Shown: in pieces, positions 39,101-48,421 of the stretch | Position numbering within the stretch: position 1 is the first letter of the stretch | How the letters are laid out: every line of letters starts with the position of its first letter | Origin: Gammaproteobacteria bacterium | GTDB taxonomy: Bacteria; Pseudomonadota; Gammaproteobacteria; Thiohalobacterales; Thiohalobacteraceae | Reading direction: 5' to 3' | Length of the DNA stretch: 64,000 nucleotides | NCBI GenBank assembly: GCA_019911805.1 | Contig: JAIOJV010000074.1 | Location: 124,001 to 188,000 of the forward strand | Position numbers and translations under genes: made by a program | Notes under the pieces: model-generated | What the model was told of the DNA's origin: nothing | Database searches by the model: none | What the model saw: the letters and a program-made list of their open reading frames with translations, nothing else

Positions 39101-39895
39101 CACCTGGCGCTACACAAGCAGGACGAAAAAATCCGCTTCCACGATATCCAAGCGCAGCCGCGCAAGATCATCAGCTCGCCGATCTGGTCGGGCATCGAAT
39201 CGGACCAGGTCAGCTACAACGCCGGCTGGACCAACGTGCACGAGCTGATCCCCTGGCGCACGCTCACCGGACGCCAGCACTTCTACCAGGATCACCCGTG
39301 GATGATCGCCTTCGGCGAGGGTTTCGCTGCCTACCGCCCGCCGGTCGAGACGCGCGACGTCGAGGCGCTGCTGGGCAAGCGCGGAAACGGCCACCACGAA
39401 CTGGTGCTCAACTGGATCACACCGCATCAGAAGTGGGGCATCCACAGCACCTATTCCGAAAACCTGATCATGCAGACCCTGTCACGCGGCGGCCCCATCG
39501 TGTGGATCTCGGAGGTCGACGCCAAGACGGCCGGTATCGTCGACAACGACTGGATCGAGGCCTTCAACCGCAATGGCGCGCTGGTCGCGCGCGCAGTGGT
39601 CTCGCAGCGGGTGCCGTCGGGCATGGCGATGATGTACCACGCGCAGGAGCGCATCGTGAACATGCCCGGATCGGAGATCACCGGCGGTCGTGGCGGCATC
39701 CACAATTCGGTCACGCGCGTGGTACTCAAACCCACCCACATGATTGGCGGCTACGTGCAGCAGAGCTACGGCTTCAATTACTACGGCCCGGTCGGCTCCA
39801 ACCGCGACGGCTTCGTGATCGTGCGTAAGATGGACAAGGTCGACTGGCTGGAGGGTGACGACGCCAGCATCCTGGCGCAGGAGTACACACGATGA
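36143..39895 (+). CDS. narG: Respiratory nitrate reductase alpha subunit
   Basis: NarG is the molybdenum catalytic subunit reducing nitrate to nitrite on the cytoplasmic face of the membrane. The 1250-residue protein has the FS0 cluster ligands His50, Cys54, Cys58 and Cys93 in [17 protein letters not shown] and [12 protein letters not shown]. The molybdopterin region ([20 protein letters not shown], with the Asp that ligates Mo) and the C-terminal [19 protein letters not shown] are typical. Length matches E. coli NarG (1247). It overlaps the channel gene before it and narH after it by 4 bp each. Confidence 0.98.
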   Translation: [1250 protein letters not shown]

Positions 39896-41454
39896 AGATT
39901 CGTGCCCAGATCGGCATGGTACTCAACCTCGACAAGTGCATCGGCTGCCACACCTGCTCGATCACCTGCAAGAATGTATGGACCTCGCGCGAGGGGGTCG
40001 AGTACGCCTGGTTCAACAACGTCGAGACCAAGCCCGGTATCGGCTATCCCAGGGACTGGGAAAATCAGGATCACTGGAACGGCGGTTGGCAACGCACCGG
40101 CACGGGCGAGCTGCTGCCGAGGCAGGGCGGCAAATGGCGGCTGCTGGCCAATATCTTCGCCAATCCCAACCTGCCGCAGATCGATGAATACTACGAGCCG
40201 TTCAACTTCGACTACCAGCGCCTGCACAACGCCCCCGAGTCCAAGGCCCAGCCGACGGCCAAGCCCTATTCGGCACTGACCGGCAAGCCGATGGACAAGA
40301 TCGTATGGGGTCCCAACTGGGAGGAGATCCTGGGTGGGGAATTCGCCAAACGTTCTAAAGACTACAACTTCCGCGAGGTCGAAAAGGAGATCTACGGACA
40401 GTTCGAGAATACCTTCATGATGTACCTGCCGCGGCTGTGCGAGCACTGCCTCAATCCGAGCTGTATCGCCTCCTGTCCCTCGGGCGCGATCTACAAGCGC
40501 GAGGAGGATGGCATTGTGCTGATCGACCAGGACAAGTGCCGCGGCTGGCGTATGTGCATCTCGGGCTGTCCCTATAAGAAGATCTACTACAACTGGCAAT
40601 CGGGCAAATCCGAGAAGTGCATCTTCTGCTATCCACGCATCGAGGCCGGCTCGCCGACGGTGTGCTCGGAGACCTGCGTCGGGCGCATCCGCTATCTCGG
40701 CGTGCTGCTCTACGACGCCGACCGCATCAAACAGGCCGCCTCGGTAGCCGACGAACGCGATCTCTACCAGGCTCAGCTGGACATATTTCTCGATCCGGAG
40801 GATCCAGCGGTCATCGCCCAGGCGCTGGCCGATGGCGTGCAGCAATCGTGGCTGAATGCCGCCCGCCGGTCGCCGGTCTACAAGATGGCGATGGACTGGA
40901 AGGTCGCCTTTCCGCTGCACCCGGAGTACCGCACCCTGCCGATGGTCTGGTACGTACCGCCGTTGTCTTCGATCAGTGCCGCCGTGGATCAAGGCCAGAT
41001 CGGCTTCGACGGCGAGATCCCTGATGTCGCCTCGCTGCGCATCCCGGTGAAGTATCTGGCCAACCTGCTCACGGCCGGCGATGAAAGGCTGGTGATCGAG
41101 GCCTTGCGGCGCATGTTCGCCATGCGCATCTACCGGCGCCACCTGACCGTGGACGGCGCCACCGACACCGCCGTCCTGGGCCAGGTGGGCCTGAGTCAGG
41201 TGCAGGTCGATGAGATGTACCAGATCATGGCCATCGCCAACTACGAGGATCGCTTCGTCATCCCCACCAATCACCGCGAGTTGTCGACCGGCGATCCCTA
41301 CGGCGAGCGCAGCGGATGCGGCTTCAGCTTTGGCGACGGCTGCAACACCAGCGGCATCAATCCGACCAATCTGTTCGGTTCCAAAAACCCCCAGCGGCGT
41401 AAATTCCCGATACCGGTCAAGGTCGTGCCCAAGTCATCCGCAACGCGCAAGTGA
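39892..41454 (+). CDS. narH: Respiratory nitrate reductase beta subunit
   Basis: NarH carries the Fe-S clusters that move electrons from NarI to NarG. The 520-residue protein has four cysteine groups: CIGCHTCSITCKNVW (residues 16-26), CEHCLNPSCIASCPSG, CRGWRMCISGCPYKK (a Trp replaces one Cys, as in the 3Fe-4S cluster of NarH) and CIFCYPRIEAGSPTVCSETC. Length agrees with the family. It is coupled by ATGA overlap to narG. Confidence 0.98.
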   Translation: MKIRAQIGMVLNLDKCIGCHTCSITCKNVWTSREGVEYAWFNNVETKPGIGYPRDWENQDHWNGGWQRTGTGELLPRQGGKWRLLANIFANPNLPQIDEYYEPFNFDYQRLHNAPESKAQPTAKPYSALTGKPMDKIVWGPNWEEILGGEFAKRSKDYNFREVEKEIYGQFENTFMMYLPRLCEHCLNPSCIASCPSGAIYKREEDGIVLIDQDKCRGWRMCISGCPYKKIYYNWQSGKSEKCIFCYPRIEAGSPTVCSETCVGRIRYLGVLLYDADRIKQAASVADERDLYQAQLDIFLDPEDPAVIAQALADGVQQSWLNAARRSPVYKMAMDWKVAFPLHPEYRTLPMVWYVPPLSSISAAVDQGQIGFDGEIPDVASLRIPVKYLANLLTAGDERLVIEALRRMFAMRIYRRHLTVDGATDTAVLGQVGLSQVQVDEMYQIMAIANYEDRFVIPTNHRELSTGDPYGERSGCGFSFGDGCNTSGINPTNLFGSKNPQRRKFPIPVKVVPKSSATRK

Positions 41455-41462
41455 GGCCACCG

Positions 41463-42179
41463 ATGCGCATCTTCCAGATCATCGCCACACTGCTGCACTA
41501 CCCCGACGAGTCCTTGTGGCGGCATGTCGAACCACTGCGTCAGGCCCTGACCGAAGAGGCTGTGTTGAACGCGGCCGAACAGGATGCCTTGGATGGATTT
41601 CTCGACGATCTGATCGGGCACGATCTGATCGACGCACAGGCCCGTCATGTCGATACCTTCGACCGCGGTCGCGCCCGCTCGCTGTACCTGTTCGAGCATG
41701 TCTACGGTGAATCGCGCGATCGCGGCCAGGCCATGGTCGAGCTCAACCGGCTGTATCGGCGCCACGGCTATGTCATCAGCGCCCGCGAACTACCCGATTA
41801 TCTGCCACTGTATCTGGAGTTTCTGTCACGGCTGCCACCGGGCGAGGCACTGGAGCGCCTGGGCGAGATCGGTGGCCTGGTGCAGCACCTGTACGCACAG
41901 CTGGTCGAGCGCCGCAATCGCCACGCTGTGCTGCTGGAGCCATTGCTGCGCCTGTGCGGTCTGGACGGCAACGATCCGCTGCTGCACGAACGCATCGCCG
42001 CCGAAGTACCCGACGATACCCCGGCGGCACTGGACGCGGTGTGGATGGAGGCGCCAGTGACCTTTGGCACAGCGGATGGGACCGGCTGCAGTGCCGGTCA
42101 GCGGCCGGTGGAACAATCGATCCAGTGGCGGGATCGCCGGGTATCAGGCAATCCCTCTCGGCATGGCGGAGACGAATGA
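41463..42179 (+). CDS. narJ: Nitrate reductase assembly chaperone NarJ
   Basis: NarJ is a cytoplasmic TorD/DmsD-like chaperone that holds NarGH for cofactor insertion and membrane attachment. The 238-residue protein starts MRIFQIIATLLHYPDESLW and has the helical core LYLFEHVYGESRDRGQAMVE and LPDYLPLYLEFLSRLPPGEA, both conserved. ATG 41463 has GAGG close before it; GTG 41451, overlapping the narH stop, is an alternative. The last 40 residues are variable and rich in Gly/Ser. It overlaps narI. Confidence 0.95.
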   Translation: MRIFQIIATLLHYPDESLWRHVEPLRQALTEEAVLNAAEQDALDGFLDDLIGHDLIDAQARHVDTFDRGRARSLYLFEHVYGESRDRGQAMVELNRLYRRHGYVISARELPDYLPLYLEFLSRLPPGEALERLGEIGGLVQHLYAQLVERRNRHAVLLEPLLRLCGLDGNDPLLHERIAAEVPDDTPAALDAVWMEAPVTFGTADGTGCSAGQRPVEQSIQWRDRRVSGNPSRHGGDE

Positions 42180-42868
42180 TGGATAGCTTTCTGAATAACC
42201 TGCTGTTCGGTATTTACCCCTATGTGGCCGGGACAGTCTTCTTATTCGGCAGTCTGGTGCGTTTCGATATGAGCCAGTATACCTGGAAGACCAACTCCAG
42301 CCAGATCGTCGATGCCAGCCCCCGTTTCCGGCTGGCCAACAACCTGTTCCACATCGGTGTACTGTTTTTGTTGTTCGGTCATTTCTTCGGCCTGCTGACG
42401 CCACACAGCTGGGAAGAAGCCGTGGGGATCACGCCCGGCTTCCATCAGATCCTGGCCATGACCAGCGGCGGCATCTTCGGGCTGTGCGCGGTAATCGGCG
42501 GCGCCATGCTCATCCACCGCCGCTGGACAAATCCGCGCGTACGCGCACAGAGCTCACAGATGGACATCCCCATCATCATCATCCTGTTCATCCAACTGCT
42601 GCTGGGGCTGGCGACCATCCCGGTCTCGGCACAGCATCTGAACGGCTCGGAGATGCTGACCCTCAGCGCCTGGGCGCAGCACATCGTCACGTTCCGGCCC
42701 GGTGCCGCAGCGATCGTGGCGGACGTGTCCTGGATATTCAAACTGCACCTGTTCCTGGGTTTGACGGTGTTTTTACTGTTTCCGTTTACGCGCCTGGTGC
42801 ATATCTGGAGCGCACCGATATGGTATCTGGGGCGGCGCTACCAGATCGTGCGCATGCGCGGGGATTGA
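42176..42868 (+). CDS. narI: Respiratory nitrate reductase gamma subunit
   Basis: NarI is the membrane cytochrome b that oxidises quinol and passes electrons to NarH. The 230-residue protein has five helices and the four haem-ligating histidines His59, His69, His191 and His209 (NLFHIGVLFLLFGHFFG; FKLHLFLGLTVFLLFPFTRL). The end, HIWSAPIWYLGRRYQIVRMR, is the part repeated as a decayed copy at 48543-48632. GGAG precedes two adjacent ATGs, so 42179 is an equally good start. A cargo block interrupts the link to the downstream isomerase gene. Confidence 0.98.
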   Translation: MMDSFLNNLLFGIYPYVAGTVFLFGSLVRFDMSQYTWKTNSSQIVDASPRFRLANNLFHIGVLFLLFGHFFGLLTPHSWEEAVGITPGFHQILAMTSGGIFGLCAVIGGAMLIHRRWTNPRVRAQSSQMDIPIIIILFIQLLLGLATIPVSAQHLNGSEMLTLSAWAQHIVTFRPGAAAIVADVSWIFKLHLFLGLTVFLLFPFTRLVHIWSAPIWYLGRRYQIVRMRGD

Positions 42869-42942
42869 GGTGTAGCGATCCCGGGAACCGGAACGTATCC
42901 CACCAGCCGGGCGGTCGAACTCCGCCCTGAATTGGAGCCCCC

Positions 42943-45654
42943 ATGCCACCGAACTCACCATCCTCCACTGTGACGACCGCGTCCGCTGAACGGCAGCGTC
43001 TGGCGGAAGACAAGGCCGGCCGGCAGAACTGGCGACGTTGGGGGCCATATCTGTCCGAGCGCCAATGGGGCACGGTACGCGAGGATTACAGCCCCGACGG
43101 CCATGCGTGGGAATATCTGCCCCACAGCCATGCCCGTAGCCGTGCGTATCGCTGGGGCGAAGATGGCATCGCCGGCTTCAGTGACGACCAGCAGCACCTC
43201 TGCCTGACACTGGCGTTGTGGAATGGCAAGGATTCGATCCTCAAGGAGCGGCTCTTCGGGCTGACGAATACCGAGGGTAATCATGGCGAGGACGTGAAGG
43301 AGCTCTATTACTACCTCGATGCCACACCGACGAATGCCTATCTGAAGATGCTCTACAAGTACCCGCAGGCGGAATTCCCGTACGCGCGGCTACTCGAGGA
43401 GAATCAGCGGCGCGGTGCGGATGAGGCGGAGTTCGAGCTGCTCGACACCGGGTTATTCGATCAGGATAGATATTTCGACGTCTTCGTGGAGTACGCCAAG
43501 GCCGCACCGGAGGATATCCTCATGCGGATCACGGTCCACAATCATGGCCCGGAGGCGGCACCGCTGACCCTGCTACCGCAGCTTTGTTTCCGTAACACAT
43601 GGTCGTGGATACGCAACGCGCGCAAACCAAAACTCTCAGCGAATAACAGCAGTATCAACATCGAGCACGACCTGTTGGGTGATTTCCGTCTCGCCTGCGA
43701 CGACCATCCAACACTGTTGTTTTGCGATAACGAGACCAATGTACGTCGACTTTACGGACAAGCCGACGCCAACGGGTTCTTCAAGGATGCCTTTCATGAC
43801 TATGTGATTGCCGGTGATACGTCGGCGGTCAATCCCGCGCAGACCGGTACAAAGGCGGGTGCACTGTATGAACTGACCATTCCGGCGGGGCAATCCATGA
43901 CGGTGCGTATCCGGCTCACAAAATCCGGGATGGCATCGATGGGCAGCCCCTGGGTGGATTTTGACGCCATCCTTGCTCAGCGACGCAGCGAGGCAGATGA
44001 ATTTTTCGCCGGTTTACAGCACGCCATCACCGATGCCGACGCGCGGCTGGTGCAGCGCCAAGCCTTTGCGGGGATGCTCTGGGGCAAACAATTTTTCCAT
44101 TATGACATCCCGCTGTGGCTGCAGGGCGACCCGACCCAACCGCCACCGCCACCGGCGCGCAAACATGGACGCAACGCCGGCTGGAAGCACTTGAACAATG
44201 CCGATGTGATTTCCATGCCGGACAAATGGGAGTACCCCTGGTTCGCCGCCTGGGACTGGGCCTTCCATTGCGTGACCCTGGTCGAAATTGACCCCGAGTT
44301 CGCCAAGGACCAGCTCATCCTGCTGATGCGTGAATGGTATATGCACCCGAACGGACAGTTGCCCGCCTATGAATGGGCGTTCAGCGACGTCAACCCACCG
44401 GTCCACGCCTGGTCGACGTTCCGTGTCTTTCAAATCGACCGTCGACAGCGGCAGGAGGTCAACCCGGACGACCCCGGCGATCTCGGCTTTCTGGAACGCG
44501 TGTTTCAAAAACTGCTGTTGAATTTCACCTGGTGGGTGAACCGCAAGGACATGCGGGGGCGTAATATTTTTCAGGGCGGTTTCCTCGGCCTGGACAACAT
44601 CGGTGCCTTCGACCACAGCCGGCCGCTGCCAACGGGCGGTCACATCGACCAGGCCGATGCCACGGGCTGGATGGCGATGTACTGCCTCAACCTTCTGCGC
44701 ATCGCGCTCGAGCTGGCACAGCACGACCATGTCTACGAGGACATCGCCACGAAATTCTTCGAGCACTTCCTCTCCATTGCCGGCGCCATCAACGGCAAAG
44801 ATGAGGATTCCCTGGGTTTATGGGATGAATCGGACCAGTTTTACTACGATCACCTGAACCTGCCGGATGGGGAGAATGTACCGATGAAAATCCAGTCCAT
44901 CGTCGGCCTGATCCCGTTGCTGGCTGTCGAAGTACTGGATTCGGAGGTGATGACGAAGCTGCCAGCCTTCGAGATGCGGATGGAATGGTATTTGAAGTAC
45001 CGCCCGGAACTGGCCACCCTCATCTCCGACTGGAAAATTGGCGGGGTTGGCGATCGTAGACTACTTTCCCTGCTGCGCGGCCATCGAATGAAGGCGTTGC
45101 TCAAACGCATGCTGGATGAAACCCAGTTTCTTTCCGGTCAAGGGGTGCGCTCTCTTTCAAAGGCACACGAGCAAAAACCATTTCGTTATGTCACCGGAGG
45201 ACAGACGTACGAGGTGAGTTACTGGCCGGCGGAATCCCACAACAACTTGTTCGGTGGAAATTCCAACTGGCGTGGCCCCGTCTGGATGCCGATCAACTTT
45301 CTGCTCATCGAGTCGCTGCAAAAATTTCATTATTATTATGGCGACGATTTCAAGGTCGAATGCCCGACCGGTTCGGGACAATTCATCACCCTCGACGAGG
45401 TCGCTGACGAACTGACGCGCCGTCTCGCCCGGATTTTTCTAACCGGCGCCGACAGCCAGCGACCGGTGTTGAAATACCACCCGAAACTCGCGACCGATCC
45501 GCACTTCAAGGACTATGTCCTGTTCCACGAATATTTCCATGGTGACAGCGGACGCGGCGTGGGCGCCTCACATCAGACCGGCTGGACCGGCCTGATCGCC
45601 AAACTGCTCCGCCCCCGCAGAAAATCGCCGACGGTACCCGGAAAAGATTCATGA
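42943..45654 (+). CDS. GH63-like glucosidase (MGH1-type glycoside hydrolase)
   Basis: This 903-residue cytoplasmic protein resembles the mannosyl-oligosaccharide-glucosidase (GH63) clan. The opening RRWGPYLSERQWGTVREDYS and DGHAWEYLPHSHARSRAYRW, the barrel segments DKWEYPWFAAWDWAFH and LPAYEWAFSDVNPPVHAW, and the C-terminal NSNWRGPVWMPINFLL and HQTGWTGLIAKLL are conserved in bacterial members. Trehalose, glucosylglycerate or similar glucosides are known substrates in the clan; here it is unknown. GGAG precedes the ATG. Base composition is more AT-rich than the flanking nar genes, which suggests acquisition. It overlaps the GMC gene by 4 bp. Confidence 0.88.
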   Translation: MPPNSPSSTVTTASAERQRLAEDKAGRQNWRRWGPYLSERQWGTVREDYSPDGHAWEYLPHSHARSRAYRWGEDGIAGFSDDQQHLCLTLALWNGKDSILKERLFGLTNTEGNHGEDVKELYYYLDATPTNAYLKMLYKYPQAEFPYARLLEENQRRGADEAEFELLDTGLFDQDRYFDVFVEYAKAAPEDILMRITVHNHGPEAAPLTLLPQLCFRNTWSWIRNARKPKLSANNSSINIEHDLLGDFRLACDDHPTLLFCDNETNVRRLYGQADANGFFKDAFHDYVIAGDTSAVNPAQTGTKAGALYELTIPAGQSMTVRIRLTKSGMASMGSPWVDFDAILAQRRSEADEFFAGLQHAITDADARLVQRQAFAGMLWGKQFFHYDIPLWLQGDPTQPPPPPARKHGRNAGWKHLNNADVISMPDKWEYPWFAAWDWAFHCVTLVEIDPEFAKDQLILLMREWYMHPNGQLPAYEWAFSDVNPPVHAWSTFRVFQIDRRQRQEVNPDDPGDLGFLERVFQKLLLNFTWWVNRKDMRGRNIFQGGFLGLDNIGAFDHSRPLPTGGHIDQADATGWMAMYCLNLLRIALELAQHDHVYEDIATKFFEHFLSIAGAINGKDEDSLGLWDESDQFYYDHLNLPDGENVPMKIQSIVGLIPLLAVEVLDSEVMTKLPAFEMRMEWYLKYRPELATLISDWKIGGVGDRRLLSLLRGHRMKALLKRMLDETQFLSGQGVRSLSKAHEQKPFRYVTGGQTYEVSYWPAESHNNLFGGNSNWRGPVWMPINFLLIESLQKFHYYYGDDFKVECPTGSGQFITLDEVADELTRRLARIFLTGADSQRPVLKYHPKLATDPHFKDYVLFHEYFHGDSGRGVGASHQTGWTGLIAKLLRPRRKSPTVPGKDS

Positions 45655-47195
45655 GCATGAATCATTACGATTTCATCATTATCGGCAGCGGGGCCGGCGG
45701 CGGCACGTTGGCCCTCAGGCTCGCGCCCTCCGGCAAGCGTATTCTCATTCTCGAGCGCGGTGATTACCTGCAGCGTGAGAAGGAGAATTGGTGCCCAACT
45801 GAGGTCTTTGGGAGCAACCGTTATGTATCGAAGGATACGTGGTACGACGCGGATGGTACATCGTTCCAGCCCGGCGTTCACTACTTCGTGGGTGGCGCGA
45901 CCAAGATGTTCGGCGCGGCAATGTTCCGGTTGCGACAGGAGGACTTTGCCGCCCACCGCACCGCCGATGGCCTGACGCCGGACTGGCCCATCCGTTACGA
46001 AGACCTCGAGCCGTACTACACGCAGGCGGAGCACCTCTACCACGTGCATGGCCTGCGTGGCGACGATCCCACCGATCCGCCAGCCAGTGCGCCGTATGCG
46101 TACCCGCCGGTGAGTCACGAACCGCGCATCCAGGAGATGGCCGACGGCCTGCGGCGCGCGGGGTATCGACCAGCGTACGCACCCACCGCGATCATGCTCA
46201 CGGAGGCGGACCGACCTTACAGCCTGTGTATCCGCTGCAATACCTGTGACGGTTATCCCTGCCTGGTCCACGCCAAGGCGGACGCGGAAGTCATCGCCGT
46301 CCGGCCGGCGCTGCAGCACTCGAACGTGACGCTGTTGAGGAACGCCCACGTGCATAAGCTCGAGACCGACCCCGGCGGACACACGGTCACCAGGGTGATC
46401 GTCGACCGCGCCGGCCACCGCGAGGAATACCGCGGCAGCATCGTCATCGTGGCCTGCGGTGCGGCCAACTCCGCACGCCTGCTCCTGATGTCGGCCAACG
46501 AGAGGCATCCGCACGGCCTGGCCAACGGTTCGGACATGGTGGGCCGCCACTATATGTTTCACAATGCCATCGCGCTGATCGCGCTTTCCAAACGCGAGAA
46601 TCCGACCGTGTTTCAGAAGACGCTGACGATCAACGACTTTTACCTCGGCGCGCCCGATTACGACTTCCCGCTCGGCAATATCCAGATGCTTGGCAAGTCC
46701 CAGGGCCCCATGTTCAAAGAGGATGCGCCGAAGTTCGCACCCGGCTTCACCCTGGACCGGATAGCGCGGCATGCCGTGGACTTCTGGCTTACCAGCGAAG
46801 ACCTGCCACTACCGCAGAACCGCGTCACGGTGAACGCCAAGGGCGAAATTCAGCTCCATTACAAGTTCACGAATGTGGAGCCGGTCAACCGGTTGCGGCA
46901 GAAATTACAAGCGATGCTGGGACACATGGACATGCACCCGCACCTGATCCCGAACACGCTCTATATGGGAAAACACATCCCCATTGCCGGTGTCGCCCAC
47001 CAGTCCGGCACCTGTCGCTTCGGCAGCGATCCGAAAACCTCGGTACTTGACGTCCACTGCAAGGCGCACGAGCTGGACAATCTGTATGTCGTGGACACGA
47101 GCTTTTTCCCGAGCATCGGTGCAGTGAATCCGTCGTTGACCGCCATCGCCAATGCCTTGCGCGTGGGCGATCACCTGCTGCAACGCAGCGCATGA
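45651..47195 (+). CDS. GMC-family FAD-dependent oxidoreductase
   Basis: This 514-residue flavoprotein has the FAD dinucleotide motif FIIIGSGAGGGTLALRL at residues 8-24, the GMC-type FVGGATKMFGAAMFR loop and the C-terminal CRFGSDPKTSVLDVHCKAHE and GAVNPSLTAIANALRVG. An extra cysteine motif, CIRCNTCDGYPCLVHAK, occurs near residue 195; a four-cysteine group here is typical of a GMC branch acting on sugars or glucosides. Coupled expression with the GH63-like gene and an MFS carrier suggests oxidation of a sugar or glucoside. No signal peptide is seen. Confidence 0.9.
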   Translation: MSMNHYDFIIIGSGAGGGTLALRLAPSGKRILILERGDYLQREKENWCPTEVFGSNRYVSKDTWYDADGTSFQPGVHYFVGGATKMFGAAMFRLRQEDFAAHRTADGLTPDWPIRYEDLEPYYTQAEHLYHVHGLRGDDPTDPPASAPYAYPPVSHEPRIQEMADGLRRAGYRPAYAPTAIMLTEADRPYSLCIRCNTCDGYPCLVHAKADAEVIAVRPALQHSNVTLLRNAHVHKLETDPGGHTVTRVIVDRAGHREEYRGSIVIVACGAANSARLLLMSANERHPHGLANGSDMVGRHYMFHNAIALIALSKRENPTVFQKTLTINDFYLGAPDYDFPLGNIQMLGKSQGPMFKEDAPKFAPGFTLDRIARHAVDFWLTSEDLPLPQNRVTVNAKGEIQLHYKFTNVEPVNRLRQKLQAMLGHMDMHPHLIPNTLYMGKHIPIAGVAHQSGTCRFGSDPKTSVLDVHCKAHELDNLYVVDTSFFPSIGAVNPSLTAIANALRVGDHLLQRSA

Positions 47196-48421
47196 CAGGC
47201 ATCCGGGTAACGCGGGCCAAGGAACGCGCGGCCGTATACGGCGCCGGCCTGGCTCAAGGCGTGGCGCTGGTCACGTTTCCAGCCGCCAGCGCCGTCTTCA
47301 CCAGTGCAAGCGGTTACGGTCTGTCCAGTATGGAATACGGCGGGATGTTCGTGCCGCAGGCGATCACGGCGATCGGTGCGTCGCTGCTCGGCGCCGGCTT
47401 GACGCGTCGCCTCGGCACCAGGCGCATCTACCTGCTGGGGCTGGTCGCGAATCTACTGGCGATGGCGCTGCTCGTGGCGAGCCGGTTGGTAATCAATGAG
47501 CACGCGCAGGCGTACGCCGTCCTGCTCGCCGCCACCGGCTGTCTCGGTGCCGGTTTTGGATTGACGGTACCGGCGCTGAACACCTTCGTCGCCGCGTTCT
47601 TCCCCCGCAAGACAGATAAGGCGTTGCTGGCGCTGAATGCGCTGCTGGGAGCGGGGACCGCGCTGGCGCCGGTTTTCATCGCGCTGTTCGTCGGCCTGGG
47701 AATCTGGTGGGGGTTGCCGATCTTGGTCGGCGCGCTGCTCCTGGGCCTGCTTCTTTTCAGTATGCGCCTGCCATTGCGCGAGGACACGGAGACCGGTGGG
47801 GACGGATCAGAACCGGGGCACACCGGGGTTCCGGCCCGCTTCTGGGTGTTTGCCGCATTCGCGCTATTGTATGGCGTGTGCGAAACGATGAATGGCAACT
47901 GGGCGCCGCTCTACATGATCCGGCAATTGGACGCGAATGCTACGCAGGCGGCGCTGGCACTGACCGCATTCTGGGGCATGGTGACCGCAGGACGCGTCCT
48001 CTTTGCCGCCACCGGGAAATGGCTGCCCGAACGCGCCGTCTGCCGGGCGCTACCGCTGCTGCTGGCCGCCGGTTTCATTGCCATCGCCCTCCTGCGCCCA
48101 CCCCAGCCCCTGCTCGGCATCGCGGCTTTTGCCCTGGCCGGTCTGGGTTGCTCGGCACTCTTGCCACTCGCCATCAGCTTCGGCCAGGTGGAACTCAAGA
48201 CCATCCGCGCCTCGGTGGCGGGCGGATTGATTGCGTTCTACCAGATCGGTTACGGGATTGCGGCCTTCGGTGTCGGTCCCTTGCAGGCGCAGGCGGGCTT
48301 GGGTCTGGATGCGATCTTTAGCGCAACGACCGTCGTCGCGCTGGCGCTGGCCGGGTTGGCATTGTTCATCGCCCGCCATCCTGCCAGAGTCGCCCTGGCA
48401 GCGCCACGTGCGCGAACTTGA
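47192..48421 (+). CDS. MFS transporter, sugar/efflux type
   Basis: This 409-residue carrier has 12 predicted helices. Typical MFS regions are SSMEYGGMFVPQAITAIGAS, LTRRLGTRRIYLLGLVANLL (loop 2-3), AALALTAFWGMVTAGRVLFA and ALAGLGCSALLPLAISFGQ. The layout is like fucose/FucP-type and related MFS proteins. It overlaps the GMC gene by 4 bp and is the last gene of the inserted block. A role in moving the substrate or product of the two enzymes is inferred from position. Confidence 0.88.
   Translation: MTGIRVTRAKERAAVYGAGLAQGVALVTFPAASAVFTSASGYGLSSMEYGGMFVPQAITAIGASLLGAGLTRRLGTRRIYLLGLVANLLAMALLVASRLVINEHAQAYAVLLAATGCLGAGFGLTVPALNTFVAAFFPRKTDKALLALNALLGAGTALAPVFIALFVGLGIWWGLPILVGALLLGLLLFSMRLPLREDTETGGDGSEPGHTGVPARFWVFAAFALLYGVCETMNGNWAPLYMIRQLDANATQAALALTAFWGMVTAGRVLFAATGKWLPERAVCRALPLLLAAGFIAIALLRPPQPLLGIAAFALAGLGCSALLPLAISFGQVELKTIRASVAGGLIAFYQIGYGIAAFGVGPLQAQAGLGLDAIFSATTVVALALAGLALFIARHPARVALAAPRART

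Noticed and set aside
45573-46772. 399-codon minus-strand frame across the GH63/GMC junction
   Set aside because: Overlaps two conserved genes on the other strand and shows no family features.
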